Assembly: GCF_004803505.1 (NCBI RefSeq)
Contig: NZ_SSWH01000013.1
Span: 1 to 64,000, forward strand
Length of the DNA: 64,000 nucleotides
Origin: Arthrobacter echini
GTDB lineage: Bacteria > Actinomycetota > Actinomycetes > Actinomycetales > Micrococcaceae
Direction: 5' to 3'
Both the position numbers and the translations under genes were made by a program. Of the stretch, positions 20,436 to 29,050 are shown piece after piece. How positions within the stretch are numbered: the stretch's first letter is position 1; each line of letters starts with the position of its first letter. The notes below the pieces were generated by a model. That model saw only the letters and a program-made list of their open reading frames with translations, was not told where the DNA came from and did no database searches.

Positions 20436-20479
20436 GTTCAACTAACGTTCACCCAGAGCGGAGTGGCAGTTCACCGCTG
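20436..20479. promoter_or_regulatory. PHO-box-like direct repeats between senX3 and phoU
   Basis: Four consecutive 11-bp units: GTTCAACTAAC, GTTCACCCAGA, GCGGAGTGGCA (degenerate) and GTTCACCGCTG. Three share GTTCAMC in exact 11-bp phase, the pattern of actinobacterial PHO boxes bound by PhoP or RegX3. The array sits in the divergent promoter region and could autoregulate both senX3-regX3 and phoU. Confidence 0.7.
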
Positions 20480-20545
20480 GCTGGAATGGTCGTCGGCGGA
20501 ACTGTGGACACGGTCGCGGTCGAAACGTCCAGGGAAGGACTCCAC

Positions 20546-21205
20546 GTGCGCAAGGTTTTCCAGGCCGAACTCCACCAGATCGGCGAGGGGCTCATCGAGA
20601 TCTCGCAGCTGGTGTCCGCTGCGATCGTGAAGTCCAACACTGCTTTCAAGGGTGCCGACACCGAACTCGCGCAGGAGGTCATCGCCGCCGATGCGCGCAT
20701 CGACTTCCTGCAGAACGATCTGGACGAACGGGCGATCGACATCCTGGCCCGTCAGGGTCCCGTGGCCTCGGATCTGCGCATGATCGTGGGGGCACTGCGG
20801 ATGAGCGCCTCCCTCGAGCGGATGGGGGATCTCGCACGTCACATCGCGCAGCTCGCACGTCTGCGCTTTCCCGCCAACGTCATCCCGGAAGGCGTCCGCG
20901 GGACGTTCGACGAGCTCGCCGAACTGGACGAACAGATCGCCTCGAAGGTCACCGAACTCCTCGAGACCCGGAACCTGGAGCTCACCAACGAGATCAATGC
21001 GGCCAAGGCACGGGTGAGCGCCCTGCACGCCGGCGTGTTCAAGGCCGTCGCGGCACAGGACTGGGACGAGAGCGCGCCGACGACCGTCGATGTCACGCTG
21101 GCGAGCCGCTACTACGAGCGCTTCGCCGACCACGGGGTCTCGGTCGCCAGCAAGGTCACCTATCTCGTCACGGGCGAATGGCAGCCCACCGCGCCCCTGA
21201 TGTAG
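20546..21205 (+). CDS. phoU: Phosphate-signalling protein PhoU
   Basis: 219 residues from a GTG with AGGGAAGG 7 nt upstream; the open frame to 20387 crosses the PHO boxes and is not coding. All-helical, with two PhoU repeats; the first contains RIDFLQNDLDERAIDILARQ and RMSASLERMGDLARHIAQLAR, the second SRYYERFADHGVSVASKVTYL. PhoU links the Pst transporter with the SenX3 kinase and holds the Pho response off in phosphate excess. Confidence 0.94.
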   Translation: MRKVFQAELHQIGEGLIEISQLVSAAIVKSNTAFKGADTELAQEVIAADARIDFLQNDLDERAIDILARQGPVASDLRMIVGALRMSASLERMGDLARHIAQLARLRFPANVIPEGVRGTFDELAELDEQIASKVTELLETRNLELTNEINAAKARVSALHAGVFKAVAAQDWDESAPTTVDVTLASRYYERFADHGVSVASKVTYLVTGEWQPTAPLM

Positions 21206-21235
21206 GGCGACCGCTGATGTGGGTACGCCGTCCGA

Positions 21236-21982
21236 CTAGTGCTTGCCCTGGTTCGCAACCGCCTTGATGGACGCGGCCGCCGCTTCAGGATCCAGGTAGG
21301 TGCCACCGGCCTTGACCGGTGCGAGGTCCTCGTCGAGCTCGTACACCAGCGGGATACCCGTGGGGATGTTCAGAGCCGCGATGTCCGTGTCGCTGATGCC
21401 GTCGAGGTGCTTGACGAGGGACCGTAGCGAGTTGCCGTGCGCCGCGAGGAGAACGGTCCTGCCGGCTCTGATATCGGCGGTGATGTCCGATTCCCAGTAC
21501 GGCAGGAAACGTTCCAGGACGTCCCTGAGGCACTCGGTGCGCGGGAGGTCATCGCCGAGATCCGCGTAGCGCGGGTCGTTCGCCTGCGAGAACTCGCTGG
21601 AATCCTCGATGGGCGGCGGCGGGGTGTCGTAGGAGCGGCGCCACTCCATGAACTGCTCCTCACCGAATTCCGCGAGGGTCTGTGCCTTGTCCTTGCCCTG
21701 CAGCGCTCCGTAGTGGCGCTCGTTGAGGCGCCAGTTGCGCTTGACGTCGATCCAGCTGCGGTCGGCGGCCTCGAGCGCGAGTTCGGCCGTGATGATGGCG
21801 CGCTTCAGCCGGGAGGTGTAGACGATATCGGGAAGAATCCCGGCCTCGGCCAGAAGGTGTCCGCTTCGGACGGCTTCCTCACGGCCCCTGGGCGTCAGCG
21901 CGACGTCCACCCAGCCCGTGAAGAGGTTCTTCTCGTTCCATTCGCTCTGCCCGTGGCGCAGCAGGATCAGTGTGTAGGTCAT
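21236..21982 (-). CDS. gpmA: 2,3-bisphosphoglycerate-dependent phosphoglycerate mutase
   Basis: 248 residues from the ATG of [16 protein letters not shown]. Interconverts 3- and 2-phosphoglycerate in glycolysis. RHGQSEWN holds the phospho-His (His10); [27 protein letters not shown] and [18 protein letters not shown] are the other active-site blocks. The extra 38 residues of the open frame upstream overlap the divergent gene start and are ignored. Confidence 0.96.
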   Translation of the reverse strand: MTYTLILLRHGQSEWNEKNLFTGWVDVALTPRGREEAVRSGHLLAEAGILPDIVYTSRLKRAIITAELALEAADRSWIDVKRNWRLNERHYGALQGKDKAQTLAEFGEEQFMEWRRSYDTPPPPIEDSSEFSQANDPRYADLGDDLPRTECLRDVLERFLPYWESDITADIRAGRTVLLAAHGNSLRSLVKHLDGISDTDIAALNIPTGIPLVYELDEDLAPVKAGGTYLDPEAAAASIKAVANQGKH

Positions 21983-22059
21983 GCTGCCAGTCTGCCGCAT
22001 CACGCACGCAGAGGTCATGTCCACGACACCCCTGTTTCGTCGCCGCACCGCCGGTGACC

Positions 22060-22065
22060 TAGCCT
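22060..22065 (+). promoter_or_regulatory. -10 element of the methyltransferase-like gene, leaderless
   Basis: TAGCCT followed by 6 nt and the GTG start at 22072. Confidence 0.5.
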
Positions 22066-22071
22066 TGTCCG

Positions 22072-22872
22072 GTGCCGCTGCGACAACGATCCCCACAGAG
22101 CGTGGGAAGCATCACCCGCGGCACCACGAACCCGAACCGCCTGCGCCGTGTCGATCGCTGGCTTACCGGACCGCAGCGGTATCGTCTGCGCCGGGCCGGC
22201 AAACCCCTCGTGGTGGATCTCGGGTACGGCGCGGCGCCGGTCACCGCCGTCGAGCTGTTCTCGCGTCTGCGGACGGTGCGCGACGACGTCGAGGTGGTCG
22301 GTATCGAGATCGATCCGGTACGGGTCGCCGCCGCGGAGCCGCTGGCGAGACCGGGTTTGTCCTTCCGGCAGGGCGGGTTCGAGTTGCCGCTCGAGGGCCG
22401 TCGGCCCGTCGTCGTGCGCGCCTTCAACGTGCTGCGACAGTACGGGGAGGACGAGTACGAGGCGCACTGGGAACAGGTTCGCGAACGGCTGGCGCCGGGC
22501 GGGCTGTTCGTGGACGGCACGTGTGACGAGATCGGGCGGCGCTCGGCCTGGGTGGCCCTGGAGACGACAGGCCCGCTGTCCCTCACCGTCTCCCTGCGCT
22601 TCGGTACCTTCACTCGTCCGTCCGACGTCGCCGAACGGCTCCCGAAGGCCCTGATCCACAGGAATGTGGCGGGCGAGCGGATCCACGCCTATCTCCAGGC
22701 GCTGGATCGGGCGTGGCTCGGTGCGGCGGCTCTGGCGTCCTTCGGCACTCAGCAGCGCTGGGTCGCGACGTGTGCCGCGCTCAGAGCTGATGGCTGGCCG
22801 CTGCTGGACGGTGCCGCCCGCTGGCGGCTGGGCGAGATCACCGTTGCCTGGGACGCCGTGCGCCCGCGCTGA
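22072..22872 (+). CDS. SAM-dependent methyltransferase-like protein
   Basis: 266 residues from GTG. The Rossmann pattern of class I methyltransferases is visible: motif [21 protein letters not shown] (about 47-66), an acidic end of strand 2 in [15 protein letters not shown], and the post-motif [20 protein letters not shown]. The substrate is unknown. The N-terminal 40 residues are basic. Divergent from gpmA with about 90 bp between starts. Confidence 0.75.
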   Translation: MPLRQRSPQSVGSITRGTTNPNRLRRVDRWLTGPQRYRLRRAGKPLVVDLGYGAAPVTAVELFSRLRTVRDDVEVVGIEIDPVRVAAAEPLARPGLSFRQGGFELPLEGRRPVVVRAFNVLRQYGEDEYEAHWEQVRERLAPGGLFVDGTCDEIGRRSAWVALETTGPLSLTVSLRFGTFTRPSDVAERLPKALIHRNVAGERIHAYLQALDRAWLGAAALASFGTQQRWVATCAALRADGWPLLDGAARWRLGEITVAWDAVRPR

Positions 22873-22890
22873 GTCCCTTGCTGAAGTTTC

Positions 22891-23220
22891 CTACCAGGGA
22901 CCGTAGGGACCGCTGTTCCCGCCCCGACCGGAGGTCTGACTGACGGCGGGCTTCACGTCGGCCAGATAGACGCACGCGGCGATGATCGCGATGAGCTGGA
23001 ACAGATTGAAGCCGCCGCTACGACCGAGCACCGAGAGCAGACCGACCACGACGGCGCCGATGGTCAGGGCCAGCCAGAAACCCTTGGTCCGCTTGAATGC
23101 CGCCTCGAAGGCAGCCGAGGGACGCCGGAGGCAGTCGGCCAGAGCCCAGATCTCGATGCCCAGAGCCAGCAGGCCGAGCACGAGATACAGGGATTGCTGG
23201 ATATCGAAGACGAGGGACAC
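22891..23220 (-). CDS. DUF2516 family membrane protein
   Basis: 109 residues, GTG start 6 nt after TAAGCT. Three probable membrane helices (about 8-28, 48-68, 72-88) with the family's LEIWALADCLRRPSAAFEAA-like loop between the first two. Small actinobacterial membrane protein of unknown function. Its -10 hexamer overlaps the stop codon of the upstream gene. Confidence 0.85.
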   Translation of the reverse strand: MSLVFDIQQSLYLVLGLLALGIEIWALADCLRRPSAAFEAAFKRTKGFWLALTIGAVVVGLLSVLGRSGGFNLFQLIAIIAACVYLADVKPAVSQTSGRGGNSGPYGPW

Positions 23221-23226
23221 GCCTTC

Positions 23227-23232
23227 AGCTTA
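23227..23232 (-). promoter_or_regulatory. -10 element of DUF2516 gene overlapping an upstream stop codon
   Basis: TAAGCT on the minus strand; its first three bases are the TAA stop of the preceding PLP-enzyme gene. The GTG start follows after 6 nt. Confidence 0.5.
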
Positions 23233-24408
23233 GCTGGCCTGTGCGCTGCGGAGCGCCCGGTCGAGGTCCGCCCAGAGATCCTCGACGTTCTCGATGCCCA
23301 CGGACAGGCGCACCAGGTGCTCGGGCACCGTCGACGGTTCGGCCGGTTGACGCCGTCGTCGTTCGATCAGCGATTCGACACCGCCGAGCGATGTCGCGGG
23401 CAGCCACAGGCGCACGGCCGCCACGAGGGCGTCGGCGGTTGCGACGTCGTCGAGCTCGATGCTGATGATCCCGCCGAAGCCCTCGAACTGGGCAGCGGCG
23501 CGCTCGTGACCCGGATCCTGCGGCAGCCCCGGATAGCGGACGCGCCGGACCGCCGGATGCCCGGTCAGGCGACGAGCGAGGATCCCGGCGGTGGTCTGGC
23601 TCCGTTCTACGCGCAGGGCGAGCGTCCGCAGGCCGCGCAATGCGAGCCACACCTCGAAGGGCCCCGCGATGGCGCCGTGCAGGGTCCGGTGAGCGAGCAG
23701 CCGCGCGCGCGGTTCCGGATCCCTCGTGACCAGGGCGCCGAGGACGACGTCGGAGTGCCCGGCCAGCCACTTGGTCACCGAGTGGAGCACGACGTCGACA
23801 CCGGATTCGAGGGGACGATGCACGAGAGGCGTGTTGAAGGTGTTGTCGGCGACGACGAGTGCACCGGTGGCATGGGCCGCCTCGGTCAGCACGGCGAGTT
23901 CGGCGACCTCGAGCATCGGATTCGTCGGACTCTCGAGCCACAGCATGAGGGCACCCCGGCTGAAGCGCGCTGCGAGCGCCTCCAGCCGTGCGAGCACCGA
24001 CGGCGTATCGGCGATGTCGACGGTGTGCAGCTCGAAGCGGCCCTGGGCGGCAAGATCGGCGGCGAGCATGAGTGATCCGGCATAGGCGTGATTGGGCATG
24101 ACCACCGCTCCGCCTGTGGGTACGAGGGACAGCGCCGCTGCTGCAGCACCGAGGCCGGAACCGAAGACCAGCGCCGGCAGATCGGAGCCTTCGAGGACGC
24201 CGAGTGCCTCCTCGAACGGGTCCCAGGTGGGATTGGACCCGCGGGCGTAGACGCGGTCGCCGGCTTCGGGCGTCCGGGTCTCATGGAACGTCGAGGAGAG
24301 CACGATGGGCGTGTTGACGGGGGAGTCGTGCTCCCGTGGGGGTCGTCCTGCCGCAACCGTGAGGGTGTCTGGTGCGAGGTCCCCGGTCGGCTCGTGCTGC
24401 TCGATCAT
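23230..24408 (-). CDS. Trans-sulfuration PLP enzyme (cystathionine gamma-synthase/lyase family)
   Basis: 392 residues from the ATG at 24408. Fold-type I PLP enzyme of the Cys/Met metabolism family: SRTSNPT-like YARGSNPTWDPFEEAL, ESPTNPMLEV, DNTFNTP, and the PLP lysine in HSVTKWLAGHSDVVLGA (Lys213). The C-terminal motif LGGVESLIE is also typical. Whether it acts as MetB, MetZ or a lyase cannot be told from sequence alone. The ATG is 7 nt after TAGGGT (leaderless). Confidence 0.88.
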   Translation of the reverse strand: MIEQHEPTGDLAPDTLTVAAGRPPREHDSPVNTPIVLSSTFHETRTPEAGDRVYARGSNPTWDPFEEALGVLEGSDLPALVFGSGLGAAAAALSLVPTGGAVVMPNHAYAGSLMLAADLAAQGRFELHTVDIADTPSVLARLEALAARFSRGALMLWLESPTNPMLEVAELAVLTEAAHATGALVVADNTFNTPLVHRPLESGVDVVLHSVTKWLAGHSDVVLGALVTRDPEPRARLLAHRTLHGAIAGPFEVWLALRGLRTLALRVERSQTTAGILARRLTGHPAVRRVRYPGLPQDPGHERAAAQFEGFGGIISIELDDVATADALVAAVRLWLPATSLGGVESLIERRRRQPAEPSTVPEHLVRLSVGIENVEDLWADLDRALRSAQAS

Positions 24409-24415
24409 GGACCTC

Positions 24416-24421
24416 ACCCTA
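24416..24421 (-). promoter_or_regulatory. -10 element of the PLP enzyme gene, leaderless
   Basis: TAGGGT on the minus strand, then 7 nt to the ATG. It is back to back with the TACCCT element of the divergent lipoprotein gene, about 55 bp away. Confidence 0.5.
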
Positions 24422-24473
24422 GTTGGGCCGGGCCACGTTCCCACGACTCCGGCTCGACGGGCCGGAGTCGCGG

Positions 24474-24479
24474 TACCCT
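24474..24479 (+). promoter_or_regulatory. -10 element of the lipoprotein pseudogene
   Basis: TACCCT followed by 6 nt and the ATG at 24486. Confidence 0.45.
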
Positions 24480-24485
24480 CGGCGG

Positions 24486-24858
24486 ATGAAGGGTCGTAAT
24501 GCCGGGTTCGTCCTGGCTGCTCTCATCGCGTGCGGGGTCACTGCGTGCGGGTACGGGTCGCAGATGGCCTCGTGCCCCAGTTGGGCAGGGTATCCGACAC
24601 TGCAGGACAAGTACGATGCCGCGGAGCTGGTGGTCGTGACGTCGTCGACGTCACGGGATGGAACAGCACCCATGTTCGGCGTCGACGCCCACGCGTACGA
24701 GGTGCGAGCGGACGAGGTCCTGAAGGGCGATCCGGATGGACACCTCCGAACCTCTCCTCGTCTTCGCCACGGTGCAGGACGGCGAATGGTTCACGCTGAC
24801 CCCGACCGATGGGACTGCGCCCTTCTCCCAGGATGCGGTCGACGAGATCGAGCGGTGA
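24486..24858 (+). pseudogene. Lipoprotein gene, probably broken by an internal deletion/frameshift
   Basis: The ATG opens a lipoprotein signal peptide (lipobox GVTAC), then about 70 coherent residues ending AYEVRADEVLKGDPDG. After about 24735 that frame turns into Arg/Cys-rich nonsense. The +1 frame then carries a coherent, protein-like end: MDTSEPLLVFATVQDGEW, FTLTPTDGTAPFSQ and DAVDEIER, closed by TGA at 24856. The two halves read like one secreted protein missing a short middle. A programmed frameshift or sequencing error are alternatives; no slippery site is visible at the junction. Confidence 0.6.
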
Positions 24859-24923
24859 GTGCGGAGTCGTCGTGCGGAGTCGTAGTGCGGAGTCGATGAG
24901 TGCAGTGTCGTAGTGCGGAGTCG
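24859..24923 (+). repeat. Five tandem copies of an 11-bp unit
   Basis: GTGCGGAGTCG occurs at 24859, 24872, 24885 and 24913, with a degenerate copy GTGCAGTGTCG at 24900; spacing 13, 13, 15 and 13 bp. It begins directly after the stop codon of the broken lipoprotein. The following 170 bp to the HNH gene end show nothing I can name. Confidence 0.85.
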
Positions 24924-25095
24924 ATCCCTCCGCCGTTCGTGCAGTCGCTGCACAGCGTGCCGAGAGGAACCATGTGGGCTCCTCCTTTCGGCAACCCCTC
25001 CATTCAGCAGGGTGGCAGACAAGTTCCATCCTTTGGACCACACGCTGGGTTTTCACCTGCAGGACTTCGAACGCAGGACCGAGGAGTCCCTGCAG

Positions 25096-26955
25096 CTACG
25101 ACGACGGCATCGCTGCACACCTCGCGTCGCCCCTGACGACGGCTGTCGCGCCGACGGTCACCTCGGCCGTGGCTCCGACGGATTCCTCGGCCGTCATTTC
25201 GGCGGTTGCCTCGGCTGTAGCGCCGACGGATTCCTCCGCCGTCGTGTCGACGGTCGCCTCGGCTGTAACGCCCCCAAATTCCTCGGCCATCGCGTTGCGG
25301 CCGATAGCTGTCGCGTGGACGGGCTCGTCGTGGCCGCCGGGCAGACCGTCGTCGAGATTCGGTACTCCTCGCTCCCTGCGCAGCCGCGTGTCAGGTTCGC
25401 TGCCGAGGCTCGGCGGCGCCGTGGAGGTGTAGATGTGGCCCGTCGGTGTACGGAGGTCGATGGTGTGGGTCGGACCGGCGCGGGTGCCGGCTCTCCAGCC
25501 CCTGATCTCCTTGGTGTGATTGCACGCCTCGCAGAGCCCTGCACCGTTCTGGAGGCTCGTGGGACCGGCGTCCTGCCAGGGAACTATGTGGTCGTAGTGC
25601 CGGATCGGTGCGTCGCAATAGGGAGTCCGGCAGGATCGGTCGCGGATCTGGATGAAGCGGCGTTGCCCGGCGGTGAAGAGCCGTGACCGCGATTCGACGG
25701 CCAGCAGTTCTCCGGTGCCGGGCGCCGTGTACAGTCTGCGCAGCCAGACCTTGAACTCCGGGCCGGAGGTGAAGGAATGATCGGGCTCGAGGTCCGGTCT
25801 GAAGAAGGACCGATCGGATTCGAGGTCCGGGCCGGAGGTGAGGGAATGATCGGGCTCGGTGGGATTGGCCTGGAGTGGTGCCTGACCAGAGCCGTGGTCT
25901 CGACCTGCGTCCTGGGCTCGTCCTGCATCCTGGTCCTGTCCTGAACCCACTACAGCGCGTGCCCACCCGGCGGGGACGATGCCGTACCCGGTGAGATGCG
26001 CTGGTTCGCTATCGCCCTGGAGGAGGGTGCGGTCCGTCATGACCAGTTGGAGGTCCACGCCGCAGAACCCTGCACGTGATCCAGTGGTCCGTTCGACCAG
26101 CTCATCGGCCATGATCTGACCGCGACTGCGCGTATCGCCCTTTGCTCGCAGGGAGTCCGCCTGCCTGGTCAGGGCGGCGTACACACCCACTCCCTGCGTG
26201 ACGGGAAGGAGTGCCGTCAGATAGATCATGGTGTCCGGTGCCGGGCGCAGACTCACACACCGCTCGGAGGCGGCATGACGTGCACGGCGAGCCACGGATG
26301 CCGGATCCCTGCGGTACGCCGCAGCCCGAACCGCCGCGGTGATCGCCCGGTCACCAGCACCGGCGAACGTACCTGTGTCCGGAGCGAGCTCTTCGTCGAC
26401 TCCGCATCTGTCCGCCGCGGTCAGGCAGGCGGTTTCACGCACCAGGACCGTCGCTCGCCACTCGTTGAGCTGCCCATTCTCCAAAGCGGCCAGGGTACGC
26501 GGCATCTCGGTGACCAGCGCTCTCGCCAGTCCGAGCAGGCGGTTACCCCTGGCCGGGGCTTCACCTCGAGCAAGAGCGATCTGCGCGGCGACTCCATATC
26601 CCTGCTCCGACCGAGGAGTCCCCGCTGCGGCCTGGGCACGACGCTCCGCGAGATCGAAGGCGACGGAGACCCTCGCCTGCGCGCCGGCAATCGCACACTT
26701 GAGATCCTCGAGCTGACGCAACTGATCGATCAACCCCGCCCTGTCGTTGCCGATGGCCAGCGAGGACACTTCTTGGGTCAGGGAGCCCACCATGGAATGC
26801 GATGCAGCGCCATCCGGATACGTGAAGGCGTGACCCCCACGAGCAGTGGAACGCTCAGGAGAAAGGCCGGAGACGATGCCCTCTGACGGGCTCGTAGCCG
26901 CGCACCTCGGCGCCACCGCCGTGCCCCCGCCCCTGAGTCCATGCCTGCTATCCAT
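25096..26955 (-). CDS. DUF222 domain protein with C-terminal HNH nuclease motif
   Basis: 619 residues. DUF222 covers about 75-330 ([25 protein letters not shown] at its start). The HNH/zinc region lies about 445-500: [39 protein letters not shown], with all Cys and His present. Family members (13E12-repeat type) are multicopy in actinobacteria and of unclear role. Between the domains is a low-complexity insert made of a duplicated 33-bp block, and the C-terminus has 16-residue repeats. The start is uncertain: no clear ribosome site or -10 precedes 26955, and the first 55 residues look unstructured. Confidence 0.85.
   Translation of the reverse strand: MDSRHGLRGGGTAVAPRCAATSPSEGIVSGLSPERSTARGGHAFTYPDGAASHSMVGSLTQEVSSLAIGNDRAGLIDQLRQLEDLKCAIAGAQARVSVAFDLAERRAQAAAGTPRSEQGYGVAAQIALARGEAPARGNRLLGLARALVTEMPRTLAALENGQLNEWRATVLVRETACLTAADRCGVDEELAPDTGTFAGAGDRAITAAVRAAAYRRDPASVARRARHAASERCVSLRPAPDTMIYLTALLPVTQGVGVYAALTRQADSLRAKGDTRSRGQIMADELVERTTGSRAGFCGVDLQLVMTDRTLLQGDSEPAHLTGYGIVPAGWARAVVGSGQDQDAGRAQDAGRDHGSGQAPLQANPTEPDHSLTSGPDLESDRSFFRPDLEPDHSFTSGPEFKVWLRRLYTAPGTGELLAVESRSRLFTAGQRRFIQIRDRSCRTPYCDAPIRHYDHIVPWQDAGPTSLQNGAGLCEACNHTKEIRGWRAGTRAGPTHTIDLRTPTGHIYTSTAPPSLGSEPDTRLRRERGVPNLDDGLPGGHDEPVHATAIGRNAMAEEFGGVTAEATVDTTAEESVGATAEATAEMTAEESVGATAEVTVGATAVVRGDARCAAMPSS
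25141..25287 (-). repeat. 48-bp repeat encoding TAEES-type 16-residue units
   Basis: About three copies of a 16-residue unit at the C-terminus of the HNH protein (units [16 protein letters not shown] and [16 protein letters not shown], flanked by partial ones). Thr/Ala/Glu-rich, likely disordered. Confidence 0.8.
25757..25858 (-). repeat. 33-bp direct repeat with 69-bp period
   Basis: 25757-25789 and 25826-25858 differ at one base in 33. They encode the two EPDHS(L/F)TSGP(D/E)(L/F) copies in the linker before the HNH domain; the intervening unit [11 protein letters not shown] is a diverged relative. The length is a multiple of three, so copy change keeps the frame. Confidence 0.85.
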
Positions 26956-27200
26956 GTCTCAGTTTCTCAGTCCCTACCACTATCGCGGGGAACCGGATGG
27001 CCTATGTGGATAACTCCTACGAGTACAGACCGAACCCGCATCCGCTGCCACGCCAGCCCCCGATCGTCGCGAGCCTTCAGTGGCGGTGAGCCGCAACTCC
27101 GTGAGTCGCCCGGACACCGCGCCCGGCTTCCGCCCGCCTACTGCACTACCCCGATGACCCACACCGGAGCGCGCCGAAGCCCGATGTCCACTCCACTCGG
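26956..27200. other. Intergenic stretch between HNH gene and tmk
   Basis: About 245 bp between divergent genes. I see no gene, hairpin or repeat here apart from the tmk -10 element at its right end. Confidence 0.5.
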
Positions 27201-27206
27201 TAGGCT
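27201..27206 (+). promoter_or_regulatory. -10 element of tmk, leaderless
   Basis: TAGGCT followed by 6 nt and the GTG start at 27213. Confidence 0.5.
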
Positions 27207-27212
27207 TGGCGC

Positions 27213-27860
27213 GTGACATATCCCCTCCCCCACGGGCTGCCGGGCCTGTTCATCGCGCTCGAAGGCGGAGACGGTGCCGGCAAGTCGACGCAGGTATCGC
27301 TCCTGTGCCGTGCGCTCGAGGAGGACGGCCGGAACGTCGTCCGCACCCGGGAACCCGGCGGCACGCCGATCGGCGAGACACTGCGCTCCCTCGTCCTCGA
27401 GCACGGGCACGGTGAGATCGACGCCCGGACGGAGGCCCTGCTGTTCGCAGCGTCCCGTGCCGCCCATGTGCACCAGGTGATCGTGCCTGCCCTGACGCGC
27501 GGCGACGTCGTCGTCTGCGACCGCTACATCGATTCCTCCGTGGCGTATCAGGGCGTGGGACGGGACCTCGGTGCCCGCGCCGTCCTCGACGTCAACCTGT
27601 GGGCCACCGACGGGCTCCGCCCGGATCTGACGGTACTGCTCGACGTCGACCCCGCCGAGGGACGCTCACGCCGCACCGCAGGACGGCCCGGGGAGGATCG
27701 GATGGAGTCCGAACCCGACGGCTTCCATGCGAGGATCCGAGCGGCTTTCCTCGAGCTGGCACAGGCGGACCCGGACAGGTATCTCGTACTGAGTGCGGCC
27801 GCCAGCACGGAGGAGATCCACGCCGCAGTCCTCGAGCAGCTCACCAGGATCCCGGCATGA
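27213..27860 (+). CDS. tmk: Thymidylate kinase
   Basis: 215 residues from GTG. Phosphorylates dTMP to dTDP. P-loop EGGDGAGKST (about 17-26), the substrate/catalytic segment TREPGGTPIGE, and CDRYIDSSVAYQGVGR are intact. The stop overlaps the holB start (ATGA). Confidence 0.96.
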   Translation: MTYPLPHGLPGLFIALEGGDGAGKSTQVSLLCRALEEDGRNVVRTREPGGTPIGETLRSLVLEHGHGEIDARTEALLFAASRAAHVHQVIVPALTRGDVVVCDRYIDSSVAYQGVGRDLGARAVLDVNLWATDGLRPDLTVLLDVDPAEGRSRRTAGRPGEDRMESEPDGFHARIRAAFLELAQADPDRYLVLSAAASTEEIHAAVLEQLTRIPA

Positions 27861-29050
27861 ACCCGGTGGCGCAGAGCCTTCCGACGACCGGCGTCTGGGC
27901 CGAGCTCCGCGGCCAGGAGCAGGTGGTCGAACAGCTCGGCCGTGCTGCCCGGTCGGACACCCCCACGCACGCCTGGCTCTTCACGGGCCCGCCCGGTTCG
28001 GGCCGGTCCAATGCCGCACGTGCCTTCGCGGCGGCCCTGCTGTGCGACCGCGTGGCCCTCGACGAACGCGGCTGCGGTGCCTGCAAGGCATGCCGTACCG
28101 TCCTGGCCGGTACGCACGCGGATCTGACCAACGTCACCACGGAGAAGGTGACGATCACCATCGACGAGGCCCGCGAGCTCGTGCGGAAGGCCCAGGACAA
28201 GCCCTCCACCGGCCGCTGGCGCATCATCATCGTCGAGGACGCCGACCGCATGCAGGAACGCAGCACGAACGTACTGCTCAAGGCCATCGAGGAACCGCCA
28301 CCGCGCACCATCTGGCTCCTGTGCGCGCCGAGCCCGGGTGATGTCCTCGTGACCATCCGTTCGCGCTGCCGATCCGTGGCCCTGCGCCTGCCTCCCGTCC
28401 AGGACGTCGCCGATCTGCTCGTGACGCGCGACGGCATCGACCCGATCACGGCGGAAGCGGCCGCCCGTGCGGCCCAGAGCCATATCGGCGTGGCCAGGCG
28501 CCTGGCCACCGACGACGGCGCCAGGGAGCGGCGCAACGAGATCGTCCGGCTGCCACTGACCCTGCGCTCGGTGTCCGGTGCGATGCGTGCCGCCGCCGAT
28601 CTCGTCAAGCTGGCCGAGGCCGAAGCGCAGAGTTCGTTCGAGCAGCGTGATGCCCAGGAGCGCGCAGCGCTCCTGGCGACTCTCGGCGCTCCGGAGACGG
28701 GCGCCCTGCCGCCGTCCATGCGGGCGCAACTCAAACGACTGGAGGAGGACCAGACGCGGCGGGCAAAACGGTCGAAGAACGACTACTTCGACCGCGCTCT
28801 GACCGACCTCATCTCCTTCTACCGCGATGTGCTCATGCTCCAGGTCTCGAGCGGCCAGTCGCTCGTCAACGAACCCATGCGCGCCGAACTCGAGGACTTC
28901 GCACGGCGGGAGAGCGCCGAGGAGACACTCCTGCGCCTCGAATCGATCAACGAGGTCCGCACCAGACTCGTCAGCACCAACGTCTCGCCCCTCCTCGCGA
29001 TCGAAGCCATGACCGTGAGCCTGCTGTCCCGGAAGGACCTCGACCGATGA
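27857..29050 (+). CDS. holB: DNA polymerase III subunit delta'
   Basis: 397 residues. Clamp-loader AAA+ subunit. The P-loop region is FTGPPGSGRSNAARAF, where the usual catalytic Lys of the Walker A is Arg, as normal for the non-hydrolysing delta' subunit. A zinc module CGACKAC follows (about 70-80), then IIVEDADRMQERSTNVLLKAIEEPP and sensor region RSRCRS. Overlaps tmk upstream and the peptidase gene downstream by ATGA. Confidence 0.93.
   Translation: MNPVAQSLPTTGVWAELRGQEQVVEQLGRAARSDTPTHAWLFTGPPGSGRSNAARAFAAALLCDRVALDERGCGACKACRTVLAGTHADLTNVTTEKVTITIDEARELVRKAQDKPSTGRWRIIIVEDADRMQERSTNVLLKAIEEPPPRTIWLLCAPSPGDVLVTIRSRCRSVALRLPPVQDVADLLVTRDGIDPITAEAAARAAQSHIGVARRLATDDGARERRNEIVRLPLTLRSVSGAMRAAADLVKLAEAEAQSSFEQRDAQERAALLATLGAPETGALPPSMRAQLKRLEEDQTRRAKRSKNDYFDRALTDLISFYRDVLMLQVSSGQSLVNEPMRAELEDFARRESAEETLLRLESINEVRTRLVSTNVSPLLAIEAMTVSLLSRKDLDR

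Noticed and set aside
24436-24899. Intact single-frame reading of the 24486 lipoprotein to 24899
   Set aside because: After about 24735 that frame loses protein character, while another frame is coherent and ends at 24858.
24859-24923. Short repeats considered as a CRISPR remnant
   Set aside because: Units are 11 bp with 2-4 bp gaps; no spacers and no cas genes.
24913-25686. 257-codon plus-strand frame over the HNH gene 3' end
   Set aside because: Antisense to the HNH/zinc coding region; its repeats are just the complement of the HNH protein repeats.
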